Positions 31,656 through 41,835 of a stretch of 64,000 nucleotides of DNA are shown piece after piece; position 1 is the stretch's first letter; every line of letters begins with the position of its first letter. The DNA lies in the NCBI GenBank assembly GCA_019925095.2, contig CM034389.1, forward strand, positions 2,750,001 through 2,814,000, given 5' to 3'. The position numbers and the translations under genes were made by a program. This DNA comes from Dendrolimus kikuchii. Its lineage: Eukaryota; Arthropoda; Insecta; Lepidoptera; Lasiocampidae. Below the pieces are notes generated by a model. It was not told the DNA's origin, searched no databases, and saw nothing but the letters and a program-made list of their open reading frames with translations.

Positions 31656-31894
31656 TTAGACTGTATGCTTATTTGTATTTGAAACACAATACTAGGCTAT
31701 CAAAAGCGTATAAGCAAGAAACAAAGTAACCAATACGTTAAGGTGCAAGTTTATTTAGATTAACAACGTTCTGTAGTGCCTATTAAACTTACACATTTAG
31801 TGGAGTGTTCCTAATAAAGCACAATGTTGGGTAGTACTAAATTGTGTGCATTGCAGGTTTTGTCAAGAGATTACTGTTTCAGAAGAATCTATAT

Positions 31895-32507
31895 TAATAC
31901 GAGTTGCAGGACTCGAATTAAATAAATATAATTTAGTAGAACTATACAAACGTCAAAGAAGTCGTGGAAGGCCACGACACACCTTCCATGATCGTGTACT
32001 AGCAGAAGGTGATGTCAGGAGCCTTAAGAACAGACGAGCGTGCATGACAAGAGCTATGAATGTCAAAGAAGCAAGTGAGGTGTGTAAGAATAAGCCTAAA
32101 TGGTGCTCTGTTGTTCGTGCCTACCCCGCAAGGGATCTGGCGTGAAGTTATGTATGTATGTATGTAACTATACAAACACGTATAACACAGGTACAAATAT
32201 AACTGAACACAATCAGTCCAAACATAATGCACAATTCAATAACACGCGCAAAGTCCGTGACTAAATAGATTACCGAATGTACACACGTCTTGCTTCGCTT
32301 GTGATTATCGCTTGACTGCCTCATCTCTCAATTGGAGCATTGCTTTATACTGTACAAATGCAATATATCTGTCTGACTACCATAAAGATTACAATACACA
32401 ATGGGCTGTTTTTAATTACAAATTCTAAACACAAAGTAAACAAAAGAAGTCCAAATGCCGAAAGGTAATAAACTGCAGGTGTGAATTGGTCTTTGTCGGT
32501 CGTGACA
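31895..32507 (-). mobile_element. TGTTAC-family LTR, copy E, interrupted by RTE
   Basis: Minus-strand solo LTR aligned with copy D (46009-46512). Flanked by ATAT at 31891-31894 and 32508-32511. An RTE-like copy sits at 31953-32165 inside it. The terminal TGTTAC is decayed to TAATAC. Confidence 0.72.
31953..32165 (+). mobile_element. RTE-like LINE, 5'-truncated copy 9, nested in LTR
   Basis: Last ~60 codons with an internal 12-bp deletion (DQID lost), stop and (TATG)n. 12-bp duplication AACTATACAAAC at 31941-31952 and 32166-32177. The uninterrupted target sequence is seen in LTR copy D at 46076. Confidence 0.88.
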
Positions 32508-32539
32508 ATATTAATACGTGAAGCAAGAAACACAGCAAA

Positions 32540-33135
32540 AACTTTATACCCCTTTTTACGAATATTGCGCGGACGGAGGAGTATGATATGACATACACTT
32601 GTAATTTATATAGAGAAGAAGTGCAGAATGCTAATTTTTTTTCTAATTATCCATAAAAAAGACATTAAATCAATAAAAAAAACATTACACACCACCATGT
32701 ATATTATTTGACACACACGCATATATACTCTTTTGTTTATTGTTAGAGTCAAATTAATAGTGTAGCCTTGGCGAAATCTCTTTATTTTTATAATCGGCAG
32801 ACAAACACACACATTGTATATCCCCAAATTAAGCAAGTTACGCTTGTGTTATAGGTAATATACAACGGACTACTCTGGGGCCGATCCCAGACACCCAGAC
32901 CCAGTAAATAACGGAGAAAATACGTTTCCGAAATTTACAATACCAGGAATCGAACCCGGAACTTCTGCGTTGCAGTGAGGTACGACGGCAAAGGCTTAGC
33001 CCGCTCAACCACAGAGGCCGTCAAATCTGTGATTATAGAACTATATATAGTCTTTGACAACAAAACTTTAATAATGTTCAAACTTATAATAAAAATTAAT
33101 TATTATGGCCGAATTTCGACGGGCGACCACTAGTT
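32540..33135 (-). repeat. MITE-like dispersed repeat, interrupted by a SINE
   Basis: The inverse of 44875-45235: CCTTGGCGAAATCT... and ...ATTTCGACGGGCGACCACTAG match AGATTTCGCCAAGG and CTACTGGTCGCCCAATGG there. A SINE at about 32780-33022 splits it. No coding. Confidence 0.6.
32780..33022 (-). mobile_element. tRNA-derived SINE, copy 3, nested
   Basis: Minus-strand SINE with intact head (AGCCCGCTCAACCACAGAGG) and B-box complement GGAATCGAACCCGG. Short duplication AAATCT on both sides; the joined flanks match the uninterrupted repeat at 44990. Confidence 0.85.
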
Positions 33136-34030
33136 TAATTTTAATTGGTCAAAAAACTAATGACGTGTCTTTGGAATATCTGGTTGGAACAAACTTCTCG
33201 AAAACGATCGAAAAGTAAAAACTGTATCAAAATATAGTAAATATTGTAAAAACTCGAAATAAATTAACTTAAAGTTAAAAATATACATTCGAATTAAGAA
33301 CCTCCTTCTTTTGAAAGTCGGTTAAAAAAGTAAATTATATAAAAACATTTGCACGTGAACGGTGACAGCGCCCAAATTCGGCCGAATAACACCGGTGGAT
33401 TACAAGACCTATTTTAAAAACAGCGTATATTACACTAATGGATATTCATTTAGATCTTATTGCATTGCATTAAAATTCTAAATTGTTTGGATAGTAATAA
33501 GAGCAATTACAACAATAATATCAATTCTACTATGTGTGTTAGTTTGACAGCCTGCACGGTAAAAAAGTCTATATTATTTATTAACAAACAAAGTTTCAGC
33601 AATACCTGACTCAGCTGTGAAAAAATGAATCCAGTATTGATAAACAGTAATGATCGCGTAGACTTAGAGACTTCACTAGAATTTACTCGCGACGTCAGGT
33701 AAGGTCAACCAGTATAAAAGACAGAGCACTTTATATATACGGGTATAGAGTCAACACTCGTAATATATATACTAACGCACTTTATCGGTCTACGACACAA
33801 TACAACGGCAAAAACCGTCCAGGACGTCCAGTATTATTTTGATTTTTATATTAGACTTTTGGAAATTGCGCGAGTTCATAATTTAACTCCTGCAATTCCG
33901 AAAAAGCCTTTTCAAAAAATTTCCTTTTATTAAAATATTCAAAGGCATACATTTTCGTAACATCATTTGTATCCACATCTAATCTGGTGCCGTTAGGATG
34001 ATTTACTTACGAGTTTTACCGCATCTGGGC
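33136..34030. other. AT-rich region, nothing firmly supported
   Basis: CCGACTTTC-type MITE fragment at 33295-33330. A short frame from ATG 33625 ends at a consensus donor-like CAG|GTAAGG at 33699, with TATAAAAG at 33713, but no coding evidence beyond 25 codons. Confidence 0.3.
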
Positions 34031-34039
34031 ATACAATAA

Positions 34040-34487
34040 TTAACTATGTTTTTTTTTAAACTCACTTCTTCGGGCTTTATGCTTTTATGAAAATTTGTGT
34101 CTTCTTTTGAAATCTCACTCCTTATTGAATCCAATACGTAAAAAAAAAACAGTTAACAGTCATCCTGGTACATCCACCAAAAAATCTTGAAGGATGATCT
34201 CTCAAATTACTATATAAAGTATGAAATTCACTATATCGTTCTCCTTCTTTATTAATTTTGTGCACACCAATTCTAATTTTTATCATCTCCCACTTTAGAT
34301 ATGAATTTTCGGTTAAAAATAAAAGATCGTCGTCCATGTTTTCAATCTCTGAAAACACGTCAAACTCGCGCAAACGCCTGGCGGCCAATATGAACACGGA
34401 CTCGCTACGTCTACCGCGCCCGCGCCCGCGCCCGCGACCGCGTCCGCCACCGCGACCGCGAGTCAACGTGAATGAACACTTACGCAA
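34040..34487 (-). pseudogene. PIF/Harbinger-type transposase, N-terminal remnant
   Basis: The minus-strand frame from 34487 has an Arg/Gly-rich start encoded by (CGCGCC)n-like DNA, then DDDLLFLTENSYL, GVHKINKEGERYSEFHTLYS and LRDHPSRFF, the order seen at the N-terminus of Harbinger/ALP1-like transposases (EFHTL...F..YFRM). A T-run near 34135 shifts the frame; in the shifted frame YVLDSIRSEISKEDTNFHKS and IKPEE continue the family pattern to 34070. The next bases, GTGAGT, form a consensus splice donor. The DDE catalytic domain was not found nearby. Confidence 0.6.
34405..34462 (+). repeat. GC-rich hexamer repeat (CGCGCC/CGCGAC)
   Basis: Simple repeat that encodes the Arg/Gly run of the transposase remnant. 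Confidence 0.8.
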
Positions 34488-34519
34488 GCAAAACTTACAT
34501 ATGTGCGGCCGGGCTTAGA

Positions 34520-35208
34520 ATAAAAATCGGCATTGCAGTATTCGGTTTGCAGTGGATTAAATACTCCAAGACACTGAAACCGCAACCAGTTTAGTCCAAC
34601 TTAATAAAGCAAAAATTTAATCTCGCAATCAGCTAATTCATGCGGGGCAGTAGAAAACTTTGTCCATTTGTCCACTAGAACTTGGGTCGGTGAGTTGAAC
34701 AGGCTTTTCGAGTCTGTAACCGGTTTTGGCCGATCCAAATCGCTTTTATCCGGATTAAATGGGTCAGGACCGGTTGTAGGGCTGCTACATACGCTGTGAG
34801 TGAGATGTTTACAGGAAATCGAATTTTGAAAACGTCGGTTTGTTTAGAGGTTTCATTATGACAAGACCTTCAGCCTCTAACCACATGGATAGAGGTTAGA
34901 TGGATCTTTGAAGTGAAACCTCTATATAGACGGGGGGTCTTAGGATTTTTCTGTCACGAAAAAGCGTTACGGCCGCGTGGAGGAGCGGTATAAATTTACA
35001 CTAGACGTGGTAAGGGGCGGCATAATTTTAGACTATGGAAGCGTTTTTTGGTTCCGGATCGAATTCAGTTCTTTTGTTTGATAAAATAAAATATGTTTAA
35101 ATAAAAAATGCATTCATTAAAATGTACCTAACCTACCCAAATAATAATTCGCAGTAAACCTGCGAAAAATCGACATATGTGCTGGGTCACATAGTAGAAG
35201 TGAAACTT
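34520..35208. other. unassigned region
   Basis: No supported gene or recognised repeat. 34920-35040 holds GC-richer sequence without a frame. Confidence 0.35.
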
Positions 35209-35290
35209 CAACGGACAAGGGAAAAAACGAATGGCAACGGACAAGTGGCAGAACGAATCGCAACGGACAAGTGGCAAAACAAATCGCAAC
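35209..35290 (+). repeat. 26-bp tandem repeat, three units
   Basis: CAACGGACAAG starts units at 35209, 35235 and 35261. A fourth partial unit (CGCAACAAAATG) follows. Confidence 0.8.
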
Positions 35291-35534
35291 AAAATGTTTT
35301 TGTTAACACACTAAATAATACACTGAAGTTTCGGTTTAAGATGTTTATTGCTTAAAATAAGTTATAATTCAATAACATAAGATACGTGTTCAACCCTATT
35401 TGACGAAATAGATGAAAAGTAAAATCAAACACAAATATTGTATTAGAAATAAGCAAAATATAATAATTAAGATTTGTTGAAAAGAAAGAAAGAAATAAAA
35501 CATTACAACCCCAAATGTAACAAATAAAAACTTA

Positions 35535-36400
35535 AAAGTAAGAGTGTAGGGTAACACTTACAAGTCATTAGATGGCGCTGTGCAATAATTGCGGTCGCAA
35601 ACGATTCCCGAAACGTACAAAGAATATATACAAATTTCCAATAATAATAGACGGGCCGCGTCCGATTATAAGCCTCGTCGAAAGGCTCTTGTGCGACGAC
35701 CGCGTAACGTCCTGACGGACAGAGTCGACGTTATTACGAAACGGCTGGCCCGGATCAGTTCGCCCACGGTTAGAACAGTAGGCTGGCAGGCACCGACAGA
35801 CAGACACAGACGGCGGCGTCTCAGACGCCGCCAATCAAGATCTCTCCACGTCCCCGCGAGGGACGCTAGGAGACATAGCTCACCCCACAGGATAGACTAG
35901 GAGGCGTGTTGCTGGGAAGTTTCTTTCGCCGTTTCTTCTCTCCCAGCCATAACACGTTGCGAAACGGCAGTAAGATAGCGTAGGCCACCGCAAACCACCG
36001 ATCCCGGCCCGCCGTGATCCTTCCCTTCGGGCTTTATATTACCCGTCGCCCGTTCTCAATTAGTATTTTGTGTCGCCCTATGGTGGGCATCATTAAATTC
36101 ATTCCCCATTCATGGCAACAGTCCAGCCGAGGTAAAACTCCTTAGGGAGCTCCCTCGAGCAAGTTGCCCCCCCGGGCTCGAGCGCCTTCGCTTCGCGAAG
36201 GCACTCGCCCCAAAGACCCCGGTAAAGTTGTAAGGTCTTCGGACCAACAACATAAAGTCAAGTCCAATAAAAAAAAAAAAATAGACGGGCCTAGGCCTGC
36301 GAGGAATAACAATAGCCTCGCTGGAAGATCTTTCTTTAAGACGGAGGAGCATTCTATCTCGCTCTTCCACCCTATTTCATTCGGGCATTCTCTTCAAAAG
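35535..36400 (+). repeat. dispersed repeat interrupted by a poly-A retroelement
   Basis: 35535-35657 plus 36292-36400 match the contiguous sequence at 56950-57135 (ATAGATGGCGCTGTGCAATA..., CTAGGCCTGCGAGG, AGACGGAGGA). The insertion is described separately. Confidence 0.75.
35658..36279 (+). mobile_element. poly-A retroelement insertion with 12-bp duplication
   Basis: 622 bp ending in an A-run. AATAGACGGGCC is duplicated at 35646-35657 and 36280-36291. The 5' part is an arginine-rich frame to a TAG at 35900 (KPRRKALVRRPRN, RHRRRRLRRRQSRS), then the 3' UTR with GTTGCTGGGAAG...CACGTTGCGAAACGG and TCGCTTCGCGAAGGCACTCG. It looks like a 5'-truncated LINE; the coding part is too short to classify. 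A related insertion lies at 57862-58227. Confidence 0.75.
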
Positions 36401-36509
36401 GATAACAAAGTATTATAAAAGCTTGTTGTCGTTATCAAGTTACGCGTATATACGATTGCGCGTACATATAATTCTTCAAGATGTTATACAAAATATTTAT
36501 TTTTTGCTA

Positions 36510-36720
36510 GAGAATAGATAGATAGATAGATAACACTTTATTGCTCACCAAAATAAACAAAAACAAAATGCATAATTACAATACTTCTTGGCAAAACAAC
36601 AGGCGGCCTTATCGCTAAAACCGATCTCTTCCAGGCAACCTAGCTCGAAAGAAATTCTTAACTAATCTGGCGATGTAGGTGGAGCAGAAAAAAGATAGGA
36701 CTGTACAATTAAAATATACA
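36510..36720 (-). mobile_element. Jockey-like LINE 3' UTR, minus strand
   Basis: CACTTTATTGCTCACCAAAA then GCGGCCTTATCGCTAAAACC and GATCTCTTCCAGGCAACC, the inverse of 29115-29260. Confidence 0.6.
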
Positions 36721-37049
36721 TACTTACACTAATTTATAAATTTAATACATATATAAATATAATAGTAAATATAATAATATAAATTATATATACCGATTAA
36801 AAAAAAAGTCAAAATCGGTCCAGGAGATTAACAGGATCCTAGAGCCCGATCCTAGTATTTGATTTTGGTTCTTTTCCGACGTTTCTACTTTTCAGTGGCC
36901 GTGATCACGGAACTCAAAGATACACAAGCGTCAACGAAAATTGTTAAAGTCGTTATTTAGCCTACGCGTATATACGATTATTAATACATATAATTCATTT
37001 ATTTAATTATGTTTATGATTTATTATTTAATCTTCAAGAGCCTGTCTAA

Positions 37050-37290
37050 TTTACTACCGCTTCGCAACATGTTTTGGCTTGAAGAGAAGAAGCGGCGCAA
37101 GATAACTCTTCATTGCTCAACGATGCCTAAGCAAATACAATAACAAAATGCATAATATTAAAATGGGTGGCAAGGAAAAATAAAAGGTCTTATCAGTCAA
37201 GTTGGTTTGTGTTCTCGTTGTACGCAGGCAACCTAGCTCACAGTGTCTTGAGGTCTGGCAGGTGGTTTTTGCTGGGTTTGGGTCTTAATA
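37050..37290 (-). mobile_element. two LINE tail fragments, minus strand
   Basis: 37050-37120 is the inverse of the TTGCCGCTTCTTCTCC module. 37125-37250 is a Jockey-like tail (GGTCTTATCAGTCAAG, GCAGGCAACCTAGCTC). Confidence 0.5.
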
Positions 37291-37569
37291 GTTTTGATAA
37301 TTGGATCCCAAACAGGTGGTACTTGACATGAAACACACAAGGTCTACGAAGTCTGCGATCAGTGAACACACGCTGGATAAACCCAACCACTACATCAGAT
37401 TCGATAACCCACAAATCTTACACTAATAGAATAAATTTAATACATATATAAATATAATAGTAATTGATGTTAGTTGACTTACTACATAGTAATATATATA
37501 CGTATATACCAAATAATCTAAATAAATATATTTGTTAACATTATCTTATTTATTAAATAATTATAATTT

Positions 37570-38130
37570 GGGCAATAGTGAGAATGGAGCGTTAGGTAAA
37601 CTTCTAGGTGCTAAGAACCTCAGCCAGAAGGCCCAGCTTGCCATACAACGCATGCTATACCTACGCTCAGTTATGGAAGAGAGAGCATGAAAGTAGAGTG
37701 AACGCGGTCGAGATGCGAGCACTGCGCAAAATCTGCGGAGTGACGCTCGCGGGCCGCGTTCGTAATACCGAAGTAAGAAAGAGAGTTGGTCTGAAAGAGA
37801 ATATCGGGGTGAAGGTAAGGAAAGGAATGCTCCGGTGATTCGGGCATGTGGAAAGAATGCATGATGAAAGAATGACTAAACAATTAAATAATTAAAAGTG
37901 GATGGATGCAGAGTTGGCGGTAGGCTACGATAAAACTTCCATGAACAAATTACTCGTTGACTAGCTTGACATCTGATGTCAGGAGCCTTAAAAACACGAG
38001 TGTGCATGACAAGAGTTATGAATGTCAAAGAAGCACGTGAGGTGTGTAAGAATAAGCCTAAATGGCGCTCAAATGTTCGTGCCTACCGCGCAAGGGAACT
38101 GGCGTTAAGTTATGTACGTATGTATGTATA
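37570..38130 (+). mobile_element. RTE-like LINE, 5'-truncated copy 10, decayed
   Basis: Starts GNSENGALGKLLGAK, continues through HESRVNAVEMRALRKICGV and GVKVRKGMLR, then an in-frame TGA, several small deletions and ...ARELALS near 38105. The tail is (TATG)n-like. Older than copies 3, 4 and 8. Confidence 0.82.
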
Positions 38131-38178
38131 TTACTGTTATATAGGTAAGTCGCGATAAACTATAGATAAATATTAAAA

Positions 38179-38739
38179 TTAAAGTATAAAATCTAGTTCC
38201 AGACCGCTGTCAGTCGGAAACGTGCCCAAAAGACTGGCCACATTGCCTCTCTGAATGGCAATGCTGATGCGTTGTCCGAGGTATAAACCAGTCTTTTGTT
38301 CACGCGAGACATCCAACAGACGTTTGACTATGTCTCGATAAAGCTTGTGGGCCTCAGGCCTCCATAGTCCCAGGGTCTCAACCCCAAAAGCCGCAAATAT
38401 GTAGCCATATCCGATGGCTGAGTATTTGCTGCGTTTTAGGGCCTCCTGTTGTGCAGCAACTGTACCGGCAGACATGCTAGTAGCTGCAAGATGGGACGCT
38501 GCCAAAGTATCTACGCAAGACGCGTCCCATACTAAGGGGCGACCCAGCTTCCAGGGCACCAATGACATACCATCGGGTCTCCTGCCATCATAGCGGCACA
38601 GGCCGTTCGGTTCTAGGATGACAGGTACCCCGGCGGTGACAAGAGCCCGACGGATTATGTCATTAAGTATTGCATGAAGTGAAATTCGACCAGCACTCCT
38701 GATACACGAATTTTTGTTAACATTATATGTGACAAGCAT
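38179..38739 (-). mobile_element. REL-type LINE C-terminal fragment, best copy
   Basis: 186-residue open frame. The first half (from ~LHAILNDIIRRAL) contains LEPNGLCRYDGRRPDGM and then GRPLVWDASCVDTLAASHL. The RPD...WDxxCVD arrangement resembles the restriction-enzyme-like endonuclease at the C-terminus of R2/CRE/NeSL-type LINEs, where RPD is followed by a catalytic D in a hydrophobic strand. The second half has ETLGLWRPEAHKLY and QRISIAIQRGNVASLLGTFP. Eight other pieces in the window share the second half, and all end at the same stop region, so this is a 3' end. Exact clade unresolved. The open start is truncated, not a real N-terminus. Confidence 0.6.
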
Positions 38740-38883
38740 TTTATATATTACAAATATTATTTAGTTTGGCACATAGTACAAGTTTTTAGATCGAGATTGA
38801 ATCAAATTAATAAATTATAACATATAATCGAATACAATGCAAGAAAACTTAACTTATTTGTATTGTATTCTAATCATAGTCCC

Positions 38884-39245
38884 TCAAGACTATAAGTAGA
38901 ATACTGAGCCCAGATCACCGTCTTCTATGGGTAAGGTGCCCAGAAGGCTGGCTACGTTTCCTCGCTGAATCGCCATACTGATCCGTTGGCCGAGGTAAGC
39001 ACCAGCCCTCTGATCACCCGAAGAGTCAATGAGTCGTTTCGATAAATTTTGATAGAGGCTCATGGCCTCAGGACCCCACGGTCCAAGCGTCTCGACAGCA
39101 AACGGCACAAACATATAACTCTCACAGAGGGTTGCATATTTGCGCCGCTTGAGTGATTCGGCTGTTTCCGCCGCTGAACCGGCTGATTTAGACGTGTTTG
39201 GTAAATGGGATGCGGCCAACGTGTCTACGCAAGTCGCATCCCATA
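38884..39245 (-). mobile_element. REL-type LINE C-terminal fragment 2
   Basis: Open frame from the WDATCVDT position (truncated there) through FAVETLGPWGPEA and QRISMAIQRGNVASLLGT to stop. Its 3' UTR (38740-38884) abuts the 5' end of the copy at 38179-38739, giving a head-to-tail pair. Confidence 0.6.
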
Positions 39246-39289
39246 TATTACAATAGATAAATAAGAAAATAAACTTAATACATTAGACA

Positions 39290-39600
39290 TATTTATTTAA
39301 AGACAGATAGTACTTTCTAAGTGAGTGATCCGAAATGAAGGTAATGTTTTGGCCTCTCTGACAGTAAGAGGCAACGCATTCCAGAGTTTGACAGCCTGCA
39401 CTGTCAAAGAGTTATCATAAAAGGATGAAGTGTGTGCAGGTGTCAGGAGTCTACGATATGTATCTGAGCGCAAATTGTGAGAAGTGGAGAAGCGAAGGAA
39501 TTCAAAACGTTCCTTAAAGTAAGGAGGATTATTAGGATTAAATAATATATTATAAAGAAGTTAGAATATGAGTATTCCGGCGAAAACGAATAGTAAGTCA
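39290..39600 (-). mobile_element. Jockey-like LINE ORF2 C-terminal fragment
   Basis: Minus-strand translation includes RLLTPAHTSSFYDNS, LTVQAVKLWNALPL and TVREAKTLPSFR, a typical Jockey-type C-terminus. Similar pieces lie at 42952-43080 and 58900-59300. Confidence 0.65.
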
Positions 39601-39915
39601 ATTGAGCTTCATACGAAATTCAAAAACATGGTCATATAGAGAAAAAAATCAGAAGTATAAATGTAATCAAATATTACTTAAGAAAAATCCAAATAAATTA
39701 TTTTACTTAGGCAGCCCTAAATTTGGTATGCCACATCTGCCAGACTGCTAATCTGGCGGATTAGCCGTTTCGCCTTTCGTCTTGTATTTCTTTATTTTTC
39801 ACATTAATTTGGAATTATCTTTTGTTTCTTGTCATTGCTATATCGATACGAAATTAGCGAGAATTGGGTATGGTTCTTAGAATAAACAGAATTCAATATA
39901 TAAACTTAATTATTT

Positions 39916-40150
39916 GACGGCCTCTGTGGTTGAGCGGGCTAAGCCTTTGCCGGCCTACCTCACTGCAGCGCAGAGGCTCCGGGTTCGATTCCTGGTATAG
40001 TAAATTTCGGAAAACGTATTTTCTCCGTTATTTACTATGGTCTGGGTGTCTGGGATCGGCCCCAGAGTTTTACGTTGTATATTACCCATAACACAAGCGT
40101 AACTTGCTTAATTTGGGGATGTACAATATGTGTGTTTGTCTGCCGATTAT
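39916..40150 (+). mobile_element. tRNA-derived SINE, copy 4
   Basis: The best copy for promoter boxes: A-box TGGTTGAGCGG at 39927-39937 and B-box GGTTCGATTCC at 39982-39992, spaced as in tRNA genes. The head begins GACGGCCTCTG. The body (ATTTACTATGGTCTGGGTG, AACTTGCTTAATTTGGGG) ends CTGCCGATT before (ATTT)n. It does not fold into a complete tRNA, so it is a SINE head and not a tRNA gene. Confidence 0.88.
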
Positions 40151-40174
40151 TTATTTATTTATTTAATTATAATT

Positions 40175-40330
40175 GTTGCCGAGCGCTTAGTACACCTCTC
40201 ACGCGACCAAAAGGCTGGCGTCTATTTTGCTCAAAGGGTAAGCATTGCTATTCAGCGTGGTAACGCCGCCAGCCTTTTGGGAACGTTCCCGGTAAGTGAC
40301 AGTGGTTTGGGACCAATAGTTTATCTATAA
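40175..40330 (+). mobile_element. REL-type LINE C-terminal fragment 3
   Basis: Reads AERLVHLSRDQKAGVYFAQR then SIAIQRGNAASLLGTFP to stop, with the 3' UTR TTTAGTTTTAGTATTTAAT following. Starts directly after the SINE. Confidence 0.65.
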
Positions 40331-40690
40331 TTCTGCTCTCCTTTTTTTTATTTAGTTTTAGTATTTAATTTTAGGTTTCTATTTTATACTTTAGTTTAAT
40401 TTTTAAAATAATTTTGGTTGTTACAATAAATTTGTACGTATAGTTCATTTTTAGTTATATTATATATTACTAATACTAGAAAAAAAAATTATAATGTAAT
40501 ATATTTAATTTAAAAATATTTGTATAAAATCATATCAAATCATCTATTTACTTAAAAACATGGTAGATAAAAGCATTGGATGACATCGAAATAGTGTCCA
40601 AAAAGACTATTTAAACAGTTATTATTGTAGTTTAAAAAACAAAATTTATATTACCCCAAAAAATCGATTCAAACACATTAAATTTATAAA
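40331..40690. other. AT-rich 3' UTR-like stretch
   Basis: The first ~100 bp (TTTAGTTTTAGTATTTAATT) match the UTR at 54600-54710. The rest is unassigned. Confidence 0.4.
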
Positions 40691-40702
40691 AAAAATTTTT
40701 TT

Positions 40703-40825
40703 ACAAAAGTTATGAATGTGAAAGAAGCAAGTGAGGTGTGTAAGAATAAGCCTAAATGGTGCTCTGTTGTTCGTGCCTACCCCGCAAGGGAACTGGCGTG
40801 AAGTTATGTATGTATGTATGTATGT
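40703..40825 (+). mobile_element. RTE-like LINE, 5'-truncated copy 11
   Basis: Only the last ~34 codons (VMNVKEASEVCKNK to YPARELA) plus tail. Probable T-rich duplication AATTTTTTT on both sides (40694, 40826). Confidence 0.8.
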
Positions 40826-40844
40826 AATTTTTTTTTATAAAATT

Positions 40845-40935
40845 ATGAAGGAATGAATAAGCTTTATTGTGTTTTAAATATTAAATACAATAGGCGGTCT
40901 TATCACTATTAGCGATTTCTTCCAACCTTTGGATA
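40845..40935 (-). mobile_element. Jockey-like LINE 3' UTR fragment
   Basis: AATAAGCTTTATTGTG then GGCGGTCTTATCACTATTAG and GATTTCTTCCAACC, inverse of 29115-29260. Confidence 0.5.
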
Positions 40936-41032
40936 GACAATCAATTTGATAAGAACAGATATGTTGGATTATTATTACTACCGAATCAATAGCCTATAAA
41001 TATATATATACATTAATAAAATATAAAAAAAA

Positions 41033-41341
41033 AATTATTGCAGGAGATCAGCAGACAGGCAGACGGCCCACTTGATGGAAAGCGGTGACCATCGCCTATG
41101 GACATTTGCAACACCAAAGTTGCTACAAATGCGCTGCTGCTCTCTTAAGGGGAGACTGGAACCTGGTCACTAATGCCGGAACACAACTCAAGGTTACTAT
41201 GGCGACATACTTTAGACCAGGGGTGGTAGCCATCCAGTCGGGCAAATGCCCTACCTCCTGGCTGTGGGTTTTAAGTCGCCTCTTACGACAGGCCGCCCGG
41301 CCGCAGGAAATTGTATTCTTTCTCCGTTCCTGCACGGATAA
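41033..41341 (-). repeat. S1 repeat copy 12, full length
   Basis: From AAATTATTGCAGGAGATC to CCTGCACGGATA. It ends about 10 bp before LTR copy B. Confidence 0.85.
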
Positions 41342-41350
41342 ATAAAATAT

Positions 41351-41835
41351 TGTTACAACTTAGCCCCCCGACAAAGACAAATTCCACAAAGCACGCTATT
41401 ACCTGTCGGCCTTTGAACCATTCGTAATACCTTTATGATTGTCTTCTTTTGTTTACTTATTTATTGGTTATTATAGAGAACAGCCTATTGTACTCGTTTA
41501 TGGCCGTTTGCAGGCATAATTAGTCAGGTGTGCGGATTACGATTTCTAGGAAATTAATTCGACGATACGGGCGGGCAAGCTTATATTTGTGAAGTATAAA
41601 ACGACGACAGGATGGAGAGAAGGGGCAGTCAAGCGATAATCAGCAGCGAGACAAGACGTGTGTACATTCTATAATCTATATAGTGACGGACTTTGCGCGT
41701 GTTATTGAATCGCCCATTACGTTTGAACTGATTGTGTTCAGTTATATTTGTACCTGTGTTATACGTGTTTGTATAGTTCTAATAAATTCTATATTAATTC
41801 CAACGGCATTTTTAATTCGAGTCCTCCAAGTAACA
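41351..41835 (+). mobile_element. TGTTAC-family solo LTR, copy B (best ends)
   Basis: 485 bp with perfect inverted ends TGTTAC and GTAACA and a 4-bp duplication ATAT (41347-41350, 41836-41839). TATAAAA lies at 41595-41601 and AATAAA at 41781-41786, the expected U3/R promoter and polyadenylation signals. No primer-binding site or gag/pol follows, so it is a solo LTR. The superfamily cannot be assigned from the LTR alone. Confidence 0.85.

Noticed and set aside
31312..31659. Open frame of 115 codons rich in SHPPYP
   Set aside because: Produced by the minisatellite; every frame of the repeat stays open.
33625..33720. Short frame ending in CAG|GTAAGG followed by TATAAAAG
   Set aside because: Only 25 codons, no partner exon, and promoter and donor would be in conflicting order.
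39916..40150. tRNA gene
   Set aside because: A- and B-boxes are present but no full cloverleaf; the 3' body is shared by dispersed copies, so it is a SINE.
41351..41835. LTR B as part of a full element with LTR D or A
   Set aside because: The nearest same-strand LTRs are many kb away with unrelated repeats between and no pol sequence.
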